Origin: Solea solea
Lineage: Eukaryota; Chordata; Actinopteri; Pleuronectiformes; Soleidae
Assembly: GCF_958295425.1 (NCBI RefSeq)
Contig: NC_081141.1
Coordinates: 14,479,204-14,543,203 of the forward strand
DNA length: 64,000 bases
Direction: 5' to 3'
Made by a program: the position numbers and the translations under genes. How positions within the stretch are numbered: position 1 is the stretch's first letter; each line of letters opens with the position of its first letter. The notes beneath the pieces are model-generated. The model was not told the origin of the DNA, ran no database searches, and was given only the letters and a program-made list of their open reading frames with translations. Positions 53,001 through 64,000 of the stretch are shown one piece after another.

Positions 53001-56000
53001 TGAGAGTTGGGGTTGGCTCCGCCCCCACCTCGAGGACCCTGTAATGTGTGACTGGTATCATTCTCCTCTTTTATGTCACACTGTATGTCTTTATTCATCT
53101 GCAGAGCACAGTCCCAGGGAGTCCCTCCTTCACCTGGCCGTGCGTTGGGGTCTTTGTCGACTGGCGGAGCTGTTGCTCTGTCAACCAGGGGGCTTGATGG
53201 CTGTAAACCTGCCAAACGAAGAGGGAATCACACCACTGCAGCTGGCACAGACGGCAGGCAGCACTGAACTCCTGGAGCTGCTCACACAGTAAGATTATAC
53301 GCTCCAGCAAAGGACTTCAGTGAGAGACACTCACAAATGAATTGCTGGTCTATCGTAATGTGATGAGTTCAGTGAAGAGTCCTTCAGAAAACAAAAAGTA
53401 ACCAAAGTTAGAGAAGGTTTTCCAAATGTGAAAAAAAACAACCCACTTTTGCTGTTTTTTATTCACACCTAGTGTGAATCTTGTACACTTACCATGCAAT
53501 GCTCAAACTCGGCAATATTTGTTTCAGTTAGCCTGGATCCAGACTTTGTGAGAATATAACTGATGACAACATTTAACACTAATTATAAACACGTTCTCAT
53601 CACTAAGACATACTTTGAGACTGTAAAATCGGTAAATTGAGATTTTTTGATTAAACTAATCCAGCTGTTGTGCTCCAGCCCACCCAACCCTTTAGCCACG
53701 CCTCCGGCAGGTCTGTCCCAGGTGTGGGCAGACCGAACACGCTTGCTGAGGTTCTGCCATGACACGGGGAACCTGACTTTGACCGTGCGACAGAACCTGA
53801 GGTGGAGCTCAGAAGAGAGCCGGCACGCGGACATCCTGCTTCTCAGAGAGCGACTCAGAGACGAGGACTTCCTCAGAGCGGTGAGCACATCTCATCAGTG
53901 TTACCAGATAGTTGATATGAGCTCTTTACTTTTGTATGTCTTTAAACTCTTGGTTAAAACAGAACATTTTTTATATGGTGATGATAAAGTATTGAAACAA
54001 ACTGGTCATTTATAGACTAAAATCACCAATAAGATATTTGTATATAATTTATTGCATCTTATTATTTACAATATGACCTGTCTTCCCTCAGATCAAGGCA
54101 CTAAGGAGGGAGAGATTGGAGATCAGCGTTGGGAAGGAAGAACTTGTGGATGATCCTGCAGAGAATGGTATCATACACTTCATAATCGTCCTGATTTGTG
54201 GGATTTGGCCTGGCTAAACCAAGACTCACATTTGCAAAGACTAAAATAATTTGGCTGCCCTCTTCTGGGGCAATAGAGGTACTACATGTGTGTGGAAAAA
54301 AAATATCCAGAGAGCAGCCAATCTGTGCAGTGTGTTTAAAGCAAACTTTGCTGGGCAGCAGTGACCTCTACAGCCACAAGTGGTTATTCATTCTTGGATG
54401 CTGTGACTTCAGGGGTTAAGCTTTTAATATGTACAATAAAAGGCCTATTAATCTCATGACTGATAGTCTGCACACTCCCACCCCTGAACTGGAACACAGC
54501 CAAACAGTATGCATTCCTTATGATTCGTTGAATGATTTGTTTGAATGAAACACAGACACACATTCGTCAGTTAGGGGCTTTGTTAAGTGTTTTCCTTGCG
54601 ATGACATCTTTGTCTGGTTTTTACCTCTATATTTACTTAGTGTTTTTGCTGAAGCTACACATTAAACCACCCTTACTTGAAAGTGTATGTCGCTGTGTGA
54701 TCATACAGTACACTGTGTCTTTTAAACTGGGATCCACATGGTAGAAAAGCTCAAATAAAAGGAGATTAAGGCCATACGCTAAGAATCGCCTCAGGTTATG
54801 AAAAGTAAACTAACATAAGACTTGACACAGCATTGTTGGAGACTGCCAAACATCTGCGCTTACTTTAGACTCTTTTTGAATTTTTGTTGGCTACGTCTGA
54901 ATATGTTCTCTCTTCTTTCATCTGTATCCAGATATCAGTGGAGGAAATTCAACAGTGGAAGAAAATGTACGTATTTGACAGTAATTGGTTTTGTCGTCAT
55001 AATTCACGTACTCAGACAATCAATTTGTTCTTATAACGCAAATTCATAAATCACACTTTGCATGAAGTGATTTCCTCTGTCCTTAGATCTTCAGTTGGTC
55101 AGAAACTTTAACAAGTTCACTGTTGTAAATGTGATTATATACCTTTATCTATTGAGATGAGCCATGAGTGGAATATACCGCTGCTGTGGTGACCCGAAAG
55201 AAGATTACATTTTGATCAAAAACATACGGTCAATTTAGAGTGTCCAATTTACCTATTCCCTAAATCTGCACATTTTTGGACTGTGAGAGGAAACCAGAGA
55301 ATGTGGAGAAAACCTACGCACACACAGGGAGAACATGCAAACTCCATGCAGAAAGGCCCCTGTTTCGATCGGGTCATCTTGCTGTTACTTGCCCCGACCA
55401 AAACATCCATGATCATTTTGTTTGACAGTCTATTTTGCCACTGGATGGCTTCATTTCGAAATCCAAAACTCTCAAAGCTCCATTCAGTCTCCATGAACAC
55501 CTGCATGCGCCAGTGAGCCACTGCATCCACGGCTAATAACACAGGACTTTGACTGCTCCTCAATGCTGCACATTGTTTCACATTCATTGTTGAGGTGTTG
55601 GAGTTGACACCTCGCACATGCCACTGAATAGGTGACTATGTTCGTCGTCAGGTGTCAAGCGTGTATTCCACGTTTAATGTGGTGCAGGTGGTAACATAAG
55701 TCAGTTTCTATACACTGCACTTGCCCAAACACTTGCATTTCTGTTCATTTGCACGGCTTTTTCTTTAGTGCATGTGTTAGCCTCGTAGCTTGGTGAAGTC
55801 TGAGTGCGGTTGCACGCTGATGAGTGAACTGTTCCCCCGTTTCTTCACTCAGGACGACGAGGAGCCGCTAATGTTTTGCCTGAACGGGGAGAATGAAGAG
55901 GACGATCAATCACAGTCAGACTCTGGTAAATATGTCTTTTTTTTAAAAGTCTTTTTTAGCTTCTTTCCCAGCAAGGTCACTTTCCCTGTTCCTGGATATG

Positions 56001-56892
56001 GTTTTGTTGTCTAGCTTGTGGTGCTTCAGCTGTAAATCACATTTTGCGCTGACTGAAAGCGATCGTTGTTTTTCTAGGTGTTGTTATATTCATAGGAAGT
56101 CATCCAAGTGGCTAACAATCAGGAAGGAAACGTTTTGTTTCCTGAACAGAACTTGAAACTCAGCTCTAGTCCTTGCCTGTGGCTGTCCACTGTCCCAACA
56201 GACTGAAAGATCACATTTCAGCCGCTACCTGGCTTTTCATGTGGCCCCCCCCCCTCTCTCGCTCTCTCTCTGGAGAGTCTTGTCACTCTGTAGCTCATGT
56301 TCAAGTTGGAAATGTTGTACCACTATTCCCCCTTTGTTATGTATAAAAGGTAAAAAAAACAAACAAATTGGGGGCGTTCTTTTTACAGCTTCATGCTGGT
56401 GGAATGATGTAGAACAGAACAACCAACAAGGTAGGACAGGATGATGATGATGATGATGATGATGCTGTTGCATGTCACACCTCTGATTTTGCGTGCGCCA
56501 GCTAGTTTGGTGCCGTGTAAACAAACAAAGACGGCATGACGAACCGTCTTCTCGACAGCAATAAAGGGGGATTCTGTGTGTGGATGTTTAGTTATTCCTG
56601 CCAGGAATGACAGGGAGAACAGGCAAAAAAAAAAATCCTAACTAGGTGGTAGAAGGTGGCTTCACTCTGATCTGCTTTTGGATGGGAAGGGAAGGATTTG
56701 GGTTAGAGAAAGGGAACATCCTGTGGGTTAATAATTGGCTCGTGTTCTGCAGGGCAGACTGATGCCTTAGTGTAAGAATGCTGTGGTTACAAGCTGAGGC
56801 TTCAGGCTTTATAACACTTGGCGCTGGACATCTGCAATCTGAATGTCCTGTGGCTGGTGTTGTTTTCCATGCTATATTTCCATTTGTATGTG

Positions 56893-56948
<56 letters not shown>

Positions 56949-58682
56949 GGCTGGTTTCACATTTTCTGTGCAGTCATTCAAGGCTGCCTGCCGATGACCC
57001 TGTTCAAATCCCTCAAAGGCCTTTTGTGGTTCAGACGAATAACATTAGTCACTTGATTTCTGTTTTCTTCAAGTTTCCCTTCAAGTTTCTTCCTGAATTG
57101 TTCGAATGAAGAAAAAGAAAAATGGATTGAAAATGACTCAGGATTTATTCATGCCATTCTTACGGGATTACAGTGTTTATTTGATTTTTTCCTCATTAGG
57201 CTTTTTCAAAGTGACAGTTATTCCAACAGAAATGAATCATGTGTTGTGATTCCAGCCTGTTTTCTTTGCATGCAATGTGGCCGTTTCCTTGCGCTAATGC
57301 GTCATCAAATAGACAGACAGAGCTTCTATAGCCCGAGCTTCAGCAAGAGATGTGGAATTTTGAACGTAGCTGTTATGTCCTTTCCTCCCTCTACTTGATG
57401 TCAGCGCTTTCCTCTTTTCAGTTGGAAATGACCATGATTTTATGAGCACGACTGAAATTAGACACAGACCACATCTTTCATTTTCTATACCAGCTCACCT
57501 CTGCCCTTCTAATTCACCCAACATTCAAATCCCCCACCCAAAACACACTCTTGCACCCAGATACCTACACACACATTTATGCCACCGTACATTCCCTGTC
57601 CCATCTTCTCAGGACAGCATTTTAATTTGGGTTCAGTGAACAACAAGCAAAAGACACTTCATCCTGAGGAGCTCTGCTGAAAGTTGTTGGTGTGTGTGTG
57701 TGTGTGTGTGTGCGCGTGCGTGTGTGCACACACACTTATGTGTTTGAGAGGGAGCATGTGGTAGGAAAGAGCACGCTGAGGAGGGCAAGGAGTGTGGGGA
57801 AGTGAAAAAAGGGGTTGTTTGTAGCTGAATGGAGGTTGCCAGGGCTTTGCTGAACACAGTCTTCCCATCAGTATGTTGAGGTCCCCAGAGAGAGGTGAGA
57901 GTAGGAGTGTGTGTGTGTGTTTTATGGGAAAAATAGTTTGGAAGAGTGGGAATTATTTGTGATATAAATAGTTTGGCATGGTGACATAAGACAATGAGCG
58001 AAACAGCAGGAACACTAACAAGCTCTGACCCCAGCTGAGGGATCTAATTGGGTATGGAAAAAAAGACAAAGTCCTACACAGACCCCTCAGTGGCAGCATG
58101 AATGCTCTGCAGTACAGTGCCAGTACACTCACCACCCACACACACACACAGTTTTATATAGCTATTTTAGTAAGGACACTCAGAGACATGCATTCCTTAG
58201 CCTCTAATCGTAAACCTTCAACATCACAACTAAATAACTAACCCTTATCTAAACCTAATTCTAACCCAAACCCTAAAACCAGGTTGTAACCCACAATCAA
58301 CCCATTTACCATCTACGTCCTCACTTTTTGTCCTCACCTCCAGGGTTTGTAAGTCAAAATGATATACATCCAAATACACACACACACACACTCTTTTTCT
58401 TTATCACATTCCTTCATTTATGTGCGTTTATAAACGCATGTTTGCCCTCTTTCCAGAGAGCCTTTGTACGGTGCGTCCCTTAAACCCCCTTTCACCGTCC
58501 CATTCTCATGATTATACCGCCTCCACCCAAACTCGGATGCGAAATTTGCTGTCGCAAATATGGAGCTCTGTACGCTCGCAGGTTGGCAAGGGGGGGGAAT
58601 AGACGGAGAAAACAGCGGCGGCTCTCACTGCCGTCTCCATGGTGAGGCTGCTGACCTGCTGATACCCTCCACCCACCCCCCA

Positions 58683-58720
<38 letters not shown>

Positions 58721-61700
58721 AACAAACATAGAGAAAACCCTTTTGCAGCTTGACTCTAGAATGATAGAATATATAGGAGGAATAGTGTGATCCTCAGGCG
58801 TGTTCACGGTGAATGAGTTGGCAGCGCTCCGCAGCTCTGCAGCTCTGCAGCCTTACATATCTGTGAGACAATCATGAACTCACAGGGTTAATGATTTCTC
58901 TTGCGTCTGAGACTCACCTCCACTAAGCTGTCTGTGCTCATGTTTGTCTTCCCTGTAGGTTCTGAAGTCACTCCTGTGTTTGACTTTGTCTCCCCCTGTT
59001 TCTTTCTCTCATTCCCTCATTCTTTCCGGCTGTCAATACTGTTCTCCCCCCCCCACCCACCCCTGCTCTCGCATTGGTGACTCTATACCTCTGCCTTCAT
59101 ACTAGAGGTTTAGCGAATGAAAGTAATCGGAGTGTGGCACAGATTTAAGTGAGACAAAAAGAAGACAAGGATAGAGTACGGAGACTGAGAGAAAAGTCAC
59201 TAAGACGAGAGGACGCAGAGTTTGGTCCCGGCACTGTCTGACAGTTGTTTCAGACTTGTGCAGGGGGGAGGGGAGGCTTTTTTAGGGGGAGGGGTGGATG
59301 GGGGAGACAGAGGGGAACATGCTGCCTCAGTCCTGAAGTGTCAGTGTCTACAGTGGAACTCTGGGAAAAGCAGAGTGAGTGCTGCACTCTGTTGAGCCAT
59401 GAGGGAATGGATGTTGTAAACTGCTCCTTTTTATTTACCAAACACCTTGAAGTGCTTAGATGAAGATTACCTTGAAGGCATCATATCATGGATTCTGACT
59501 CGGACTCTCCTTTCAACTACTCTTGGCCGTCTTTCCCCAAGATGAGGATGCGCAGGAAGACAGGACAAAAAGGTAACAAAAGGTGGAAAGTCACTCTTGC
59601 TTCCCCTGTCACTCTCTGACAGTCGCAGCCAGAGATATTGGCCGAGCCACTTTCCACTTCACAGGCAGAACTATTCATGTGACATGTTGATATTTGAAGT
59701 GTTTGGCAGACTTAAGACGCGTGTGGATAGAATTTCAAAGCGAGAGCCGGCGAAATGTACACAGAGCTAAGCCTTGTAGCTGCGTCACGTTACAGATGAC
59801 AAATGGAAAACTTTACTGCAAACTGCACTCTTGGCAGACACGTTTCACCGTCCACTGTGGAACAATAAAGTTAAAGACCATTCCCATTACAGATTTTTAC
59901 TCACCGGCCTCCACTGCATCACCAAGTCGCAGAGAGTGAGATAATGGCGTGTTTGCCGGTGATGTAACCTGATATGTGACAGTATGTTGGGGAATGTCAG
60001 ATGTCCACTCGAGGCTGATTAAGTGGCTTGGGGCTTTAGGCATTCTCAGGCCACACTGGTGTGCATGAATGAACCCTGGTGAGGAGTTGTTGTGGCCTCA
60101 CGTGACAGCTGGAAGTGCAAAAAAAAGAGCTCATGAGCTCAGGCACGCGCAATTGATAATCAATGATAATCAGTTTTTTGTTTCAGGTGTCAGTGATGTG
60201 TCTGTGTGGGAGCTCAAGTTCAGCCTTTACCACAGTTTTACAGTCGAGTCATCAGAGACTGAACCACCGCAGGGAAGTCAAATCCTGGATGCTTCAACTT
60301 GCACAAACTCAACACTGAGCCAGAGCAGTTGGGGAAATGTCTTTGTACTGAAAGAGAGCGAGAGAAAGAGAGAAAGACAGACACAGGGCAAGATCAGGTT
60401 ACTGCCATGTCTGTGTCGTGGCTCAACTCCAGTGATTCTTTTCCTCATCTTTCACTCTAAACCTCTGCAAGATTATACACGTTATTGCTTCTTAATTGTG
60501 ATTGACGTCGGCAAAACTTCACACAGTCTGTTGGTGCTATCCAGTTGAATAGCAGAAAAAAAACACCATGTGAATTCGGATATTTTTAGACCTTCATGCA
60601 TTTGAAGCAAAACAGTGCATCGGCACAATGATATGTGTTTTCACGTGTGCTTGTTTCTTCACTCTGAGGACCGATAGCTGCTCTCTTGGGGGGTTTCTCT
60701 CCTCCCGGATCTCTCGATCCGTGTGACACGCTGTAATGTAAACACAGTCGGAAAACACACATGTGTGATGCTTGGATCGGGATCATCTGACCACAGGTGT
60801 CATAACTCGGAGTGAGTTTGTAGATTTTGGTAGATAATAGTGCTTATAATTGAAATGGCCTTTCCCGGGATACCTCTCCCTTCACCATGTAATAGCACCC
60901 TCTGTTGTGATTATTTTTCTCCCTTTTTTTAAGACTCTGCTTATTATTTCATTCTGCTCCTAATTTCTCCCAGCTCTCTCCAAAGTGACGGTTGATTAGT
61001 GTGGTGATTTAAAACGAGACTTACATCATAAAAGAAGGTACAGCCTGGACAAATAATCCTTTTATACTCATAATAAACAAGCCGAGGTGTTTACGCACTT
61101 AAAATCATAATCCTGTGTTTATATTAACCTTTTTGTTTTGCACTGCAGCTCCTAAATTAGAGTGAACGCTGAGAAAGAACCCCTGTGACAGCCCGTCCTC
61201 CCCCTTTTATCCTGCTTTCCTCAATCTCTCTCCCAGGGGTGTGCATGGGTTGAAGGGTCACACTCTGTGTTTAACTGCCCTGTTCTGGAAACCTGGCTGT
61301 GACTGCTGTCTTTGTCTGGCTCTCTGTAAAGCTCCAGCTTTCTCTTTCCTCTCTTCTGCCCGCTCAAGGCGCTGCTACTGTATCGGGTTGGCTCGCACTC
61401 GGGGACATAAATATCACAACACTCGAAAGTGTACTTTCTAATCCCCATTCAAATAGCCGCGCACACATATATGCTCTATACGCTCTTTAAAAGTGACTCT
61501 GTCTCGACGAGCCTCTCGCGACGAAAGATTGATTTTGTGCGGCTTAAACGTCGAAGTAATATGAACTCTCTGCTTCTTTGTTATTCCACATGTTTACTAA
61601 TGTTAAACACAGATCACAGTGCCTGACAGTAATGTTCACTGGAGCGGCGTTTATGGGTCAGAGGTGTGTGAGTGATCGGGCCCACGGCGGCCAGCTGTGG

Positions 61701-63877
61701 CTTTGGATCTGGCCCAGAACTTCAAATATTAGGTCTGTCTGTCAGGTTCCTGAAGTGAGTTGATATGAAATAGTATCTGCTTTCAAACAGCAGTCTGACC
61801 CACGTCCAGGACGTGACCCCCTCCCTGGATCTGATTTTAGACTTAAACTAATCCTGCGATACGTAGTAGGCGATCTAATGTGACTTGAGCAGGTATTATG
61901 GATTAGGGTTCAGGTTCACACACTGTCTAATGTTTTCATGTAAGACCTTAGAAGTTGTTGATAGCAGAAGAACCAGTTGTACCGTTCAAACGGGCTTATT
62001 TCAGCTCTAGTTCTTGGAGATGACATACGTTTGGAGGCACAGTGTTGGTGTGGAGTGGTTAAACTGGAGTCTGTTCCTTTGCATTTGGTGTGGATGGAAC
62101 AGGCATCATCTGGTGTCCTCATCAACGTCCGCTTGACTCCGCGTTGCCTCTCAGATTTATTGGATTCACCGCCTACAGGAAGCACAGCCAATTGTTGGTC
62201 TGATTTATTTTCTGTTGCAGATGCTGGACGTGGCTTATTTTTGAGGAGTCTGTGGCTTCATTTGTTTCTATGAATGGGTTTTAAGTGAACATAGTTTACA
62301 ATTCATATATAATAACGTATAATGTGAAATCACCTATTCGGCGTTGCACCTGTAATGCATAATAACATGGTCATAACAGGTAAGCTTTAACGTTCACCCA
62401 CAATCTGTTTCTGTGAGCTTTTATAGAAGCTTCACTGGACAGGGATTGGAGATTTATGACAAGTATGAGCATTAGGTCCCTTGTCATTTAGTGCTGCTAA
62501 AACTAGTGTCCATAAATAATCTTATTTGTTGAAATCCTGAATAATAGTGTCTTTTTTAAAAAGAAACGGCATTTTCACAATAAACCAGAGAGGCAAACAC
62601 TACTGAAGCAGAGAAGATAGAGACAATAGCCAGATATATGTTTGAGTGAGTCACAGACAACTGGCCAGCTTCAGTTTTTACTTTAATCTTTACAGCCTAA
62701 ACATTTCCATTTCTTTATTCTTCTCAAATGATTTGTGAACTAATGTTCAAGTTAATATTAAACTGAAAGTGATAAAACTGCAAGAAAATGTTGTTTACAC
62801 AGTGTGTGGGACGCACCACACTGACTCTGAGATTTGGTAAATTTGGACAACAATGTTATGTTCCCTTTTAGGGCTGAAACAATTAACAACAATTAATTGA
62901 CTATGAATCGATCACTAAATGAATTGTCAACTATTTTGATATTGGATTAATGTGAATATTTCCTGGTTTCTTTGCTCTACATTATAAAGAAATCAACAAG
63001 ACATTTGACAACACTGAGCGCGCGATTACTCGAATAATGGACACATTAAACGATTGAGAAAAGAATATTTAGTTGCAGCCCTATTCTCTTTACACCTGGT
63101 GGAAACTATGGCACATGTGGTACTTGACCTAAGTTAAAAGCGAAGGTTTTCATCAAGAAAACACCCTCCTCCGCCTTTGGAGTTACAACCTTAAAAACAG
63201 CTATAGAGTTATTGAGAGTTTATTCAGTTCTTTATGTTTTTGTTGAGCTGAAACCTTTTTGTGTTTGTTTCCCACTACAATTTGATTCACTATTTCATTT
63301 TATTAGGTCTCCAGACACTGTACAAATAAGCTTCAACAATACATCACTGTGCTGCGTGAACGTCTCATCAAAGGTTTGTTGTAGTGGGGCTGTGGTTGAA
63401 AAAAAAGCGCTTGGCTTGAAAACTCTCTAAGAACGTGTGTTGTGGAGAAGCTGGTGCACAGAGCAACTTCCCAGAGGGAGCTGTGTGTGTGTGTGTGTGT
63501 GTGTTTTGAGAGAAGGAGTGTTTTCTTCTGTTTAACAGCAAAAAAAAAACTTGCCGACGGCTCACAGTGACTCTACTGTGCTGAGAGACTTCAAGTCAAT
63601 GCTACTGTGTGCTCACCCGGAGTTATTTCCACTCACCCAGTGTAGCGAAGGTAGGGTGGGGGGAAAAAAAACATGCCGACAGATGCCTACTCACAAGTCC
63701 ATGCACACCCATACACGTGTGTGTGTGTGTAGAGCCTTTCAGACAGACACGCACATAGAGAGACTCATGGTTCAGAACAATGACATGCAACTGCCCAGGA
63801 TGTCTATGTCACTTCCTGTGTTTGTGAGGAGTTATTTGGTGTCGCTGTGGAAACCAAATGTAATATTGAAAAACCCT

Positions 63878-63908
<31 letters not shown>

Positions 63909-64000
63909 CCCTCCCTCCCTCTCTCTCTCTCTCTATGGCTCCCTCCCTCTCTATAGAGAAAAGCCAGTCCATAAGAGAAAGCCAGGCCTCATCCCCAACT
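46859..64000 (+). CDS. arhgef28: Rho guanine nucleotide exchange factor 28 (p190RhoGEF/RGNEF), 5' part only
   Basis: In-phase exons: 46859-46891 (MELSRRKVPLY), 49078-49219, 50844-50953, 51568-51754, 53105-53288, 53679-53880, 54092-54167, 54932-54966, 55853-55925, and probably 63957 to the edge. They encode about 347 residues before the last one. Identity rests on MELS...PLYGQ, HSPRESLLHLAVRWGLCRLA and LPNEEGITPLQLAQ, the amino-terminal region of ARHGEF28, and on its place after utp15. The family's C1, DH and PH domains, which activate RhoA and act near focal adhesions, lie beyond the window. Acidic segment EENDDEEPLMFCLNGENEED sits around 320-340. More exons may hide in 55926-63956. Introns are large and full of repeats. 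Confidence 0.9.
47037..47084. repeat. (TA)n microsatellite
   Basis: Perfect TA run of about 48 bases immediately upstream of an RTE 3' fragment. Confidence 0.97.
47090..47340 (+). mobile_element. RTE retrotransposon 3' end
   Basis: From 47191 the frame reads MELPGSSKRGRPQRRFMDAV then KEDMSTVGVTEDNTNDRKWW, which is the carboxy end of the fish RTE polyprotein. A degraded upstream part (SNEYIQCTAQVQQF) is visible from 47095. Together with 25940-26845 this shows two truncated copies of the same element class in the window. Confidence 0.8.
47365..47495 (+). repeat. Dispersed repeat, copy 1 (copy 2 at 51073-51205)
   Basis: Shared words with copy 2 include GAAAGATGTTT, CAAGGCCT followed by TATTGGTCTTT, and GGATTATTTGAGCACTGAAT before CATA. 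Both are in arhgef28 introns and in the same orientation. Confidence 0.75.
48281..48600. mobile_element. hAT-like MITE interrupted by a SINE
   Basis: The left end AGGGCTGCAGCTACCACTTC and the continuation after 48470 (ATTATTTTCTCGATTCAGTG then AGTTGTTTGTTTCATAAAA) belong to the widespread fish MITE seen complete at 62870-63082. Between them, at 48331-48470, sits an unrelated tRNA-SINE-like insert. The right terminus is not clearly preserved. Confidence 0.6.
48331..48470 (+). mobile_element. SINE-like insert nested in the MITE
   Basis: Begins CCACACGGTTAGTGTAGTGG with tRNA-like A-box wording, continues GTGGGTTCTCTC and 'taaactgaccataggtgtga', and ends in AGATGGATGGA, the usual tail of a common teleost SINE family. 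Much of its middle is deleted. Confidence 0.6.
51073..51205 (+). repeat. Dispersed repeat, copy 2
   Basis: Matches 47365-47495. It is followed at 51225-51330 by a fragment of the hAT-like MITE (TTAATCTGTTGATCATTTTC and GATTAGTTGTTTTGTCTG). Confidence 0.75.
55226..55390 (-). mobile_element. SINE-type dispersed repeat
   Basis: Same family as 11070-11215: TTTAGAGTGTCCAAT, 'tttggactgtgagaggaaac', CACACAGGGAGAACATGCAA, ACTCCATGCAGAAAGGCCCC. It lies in an arhgef28 intron in reverse orientation relative to the usual consensus. Confidence 0.7.
55926..59240. other. Large arhgef28 intron, microsatellite-rich
   Basis: Beyond the GT/CA tracts it holds an (ATG)n run near 56440-56463 and a CCTAACC-rich repeat at 58180-58310. 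A good acceptor (GTCTTCCCTGTAG) before 58959 opens an in-phase frame of about 46 codons starting SEVTPVFDFVSP and ending at a stop. It could be a cryptic or alternative terminal exon, but the sequence after the first ten residues looks non-coding. Confidence 0.4.
56889..56947. repeat. (GT)n microsatellite
   Basis: A near-perfect GT tract of almost 60 bases in the large arhgef28 intron. Further GT/CA tracts lie at about 57690-57727 and 58689-58716. Confidence 0.97.
59488..59572 (+). CDS. arhgef28: Probable alternative first coding exon of arhgef28
   Basis: ATG at 59488 opens MDSDSDSPFNYSWPSFPKM, then RMRRKTGQK, ending at donor AAAAG|GTAACA in phase 1. An in-frame TGA lies four codons upstream of the ATG, so the frame starts here unless an acceptor falls between. 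The phase equals that of the last canonical exon (55925), so both can join the exon at 63957 in frame. The preceding 250 bases are purine-rich (GGGGAGGGG type), promoter-like. It could also be an internal exon with a hidden acceptor. Confidence 0.5.
59573..62869. other. arhgef28 intron, no further exon recognised
   Basis: Mixed-composition intron. Frames at 60069-60548 and 61977-62273 are open but lack splice sites in phase and resemble no known protein. Confidence 0.5.
62870..63082. mobile_element. hAT-like MITE, near full length
   Basis: The termini AGGGCTGAAAC (62870-62880) and GTTGCAGCCCT (63072-63082) are inverted copies with one mismatch. The interior is AT-rich with ATTAATTGACTATGAATCGA type sequence and no coding capacity. 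Clear 8-base target duplications are not visible. Confidence 0.8.
63876..63945. repeat. (CT)n/(CCCT)n pyrimidine tract before the last exon
   Basis: A long CT-rich stretch, partly CTCCCTCCCT, ends in CTCTATAG directly before the exon at 63957. It acts as a very long polypyrimidine tract for that acceptor. A (GT)n tract lies at about 63482-63504. Confidence 0.9.
63957..64000 (+). CDS. arhgef28: arhgef28 exon, truncated by the window edge
   Basis: After acceptor CTATAG the phase-1 reading gives (E)KSQSIRESQASSPT, open to the last base. It joins in frame to both the canonical exon ending 55925 and the alternative first exon ending 59572. Assignment is by phase and splice site; the sequence is too short for firm family recognition. 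Confidence 0.5.

Overview
The window is vertebrate nuclear DNA, almost certainly from a ray-finned (teleost) fish. Supporting signs are spliced genes with GT-AG introns, a fish-type interleukin-12 beta gene, abundant CA/TA microsatellites, and fish-typical Tc1-like, RTE and tRNA-SINE debris. The gene order btf3 - utp15 - arhgef28 matches the vertebrate block known from human 5q13. Nothing bacterial, viral, CRISPR-like or plasmid-like was seen.

Layout. 1-7040: no confident gene; a CpG-rich stretch near 3950-4860, a palindromic poly(A) signal near 1700 and microsatellites. 7041-21785: a cluster of five related class A GPCR genes, one on the minus strand (7041-8663) and four on the plus strand (11615-12799, 14537-15548, 17015-18026, 20652-21539). 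The third and fourth lie in a recent tandem duplication of about 2.5 kb. 25276-29381 (minus): pradc1, 5 exons, 191 aa, with an RTE fragment in its third intron. 32014-34200 (minus): il12b, 6 coding exons, 296 aa, with a TATA box and a non-coding first exon. 35315-36335: a decayed Tc1-like transposon; 36700-36838: a tRNA-derived SINE. 37381-40050 (minus): btf3, 162 aa. 40245-44690 (plus): utp15, 11 coding exons, 525 aa, sharing a short head-to-head promoter with btf3. 44828-45238: a second Tc1-like remnant. 45400-64000 (plus): the 5' part of arhgef28 (p190RhoGEF), running off the right edge, with large repeat-rich introns and a likely internal promoter near 59.4 kb.

The right half is a conserved housekeeping block: btf3 in co-translational nascent-chain handling, utp15 in ribosomal RNA transcription and processing, arhgef28 in Rho signalling. 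il12b is an immune cytokine subunit and pradc1 a secreted glycoprotein. The left half is lineage-specific expansion. Its GPCRs lack the TM3-ECL2 disulfide cysteines and the usual TM5 proline, carry TPxxY instead of NPxxY, and all end at a splice-donor-like AG|GT at the same aligned position. That position suggests a short second coding exon which single-exon ORF calling misses. This receptor cluster is the most interesting part of the window.

Exon boundaries were assigned by eye from splice consensus, reading phase and remembered family similarity; no search or alignment was run.
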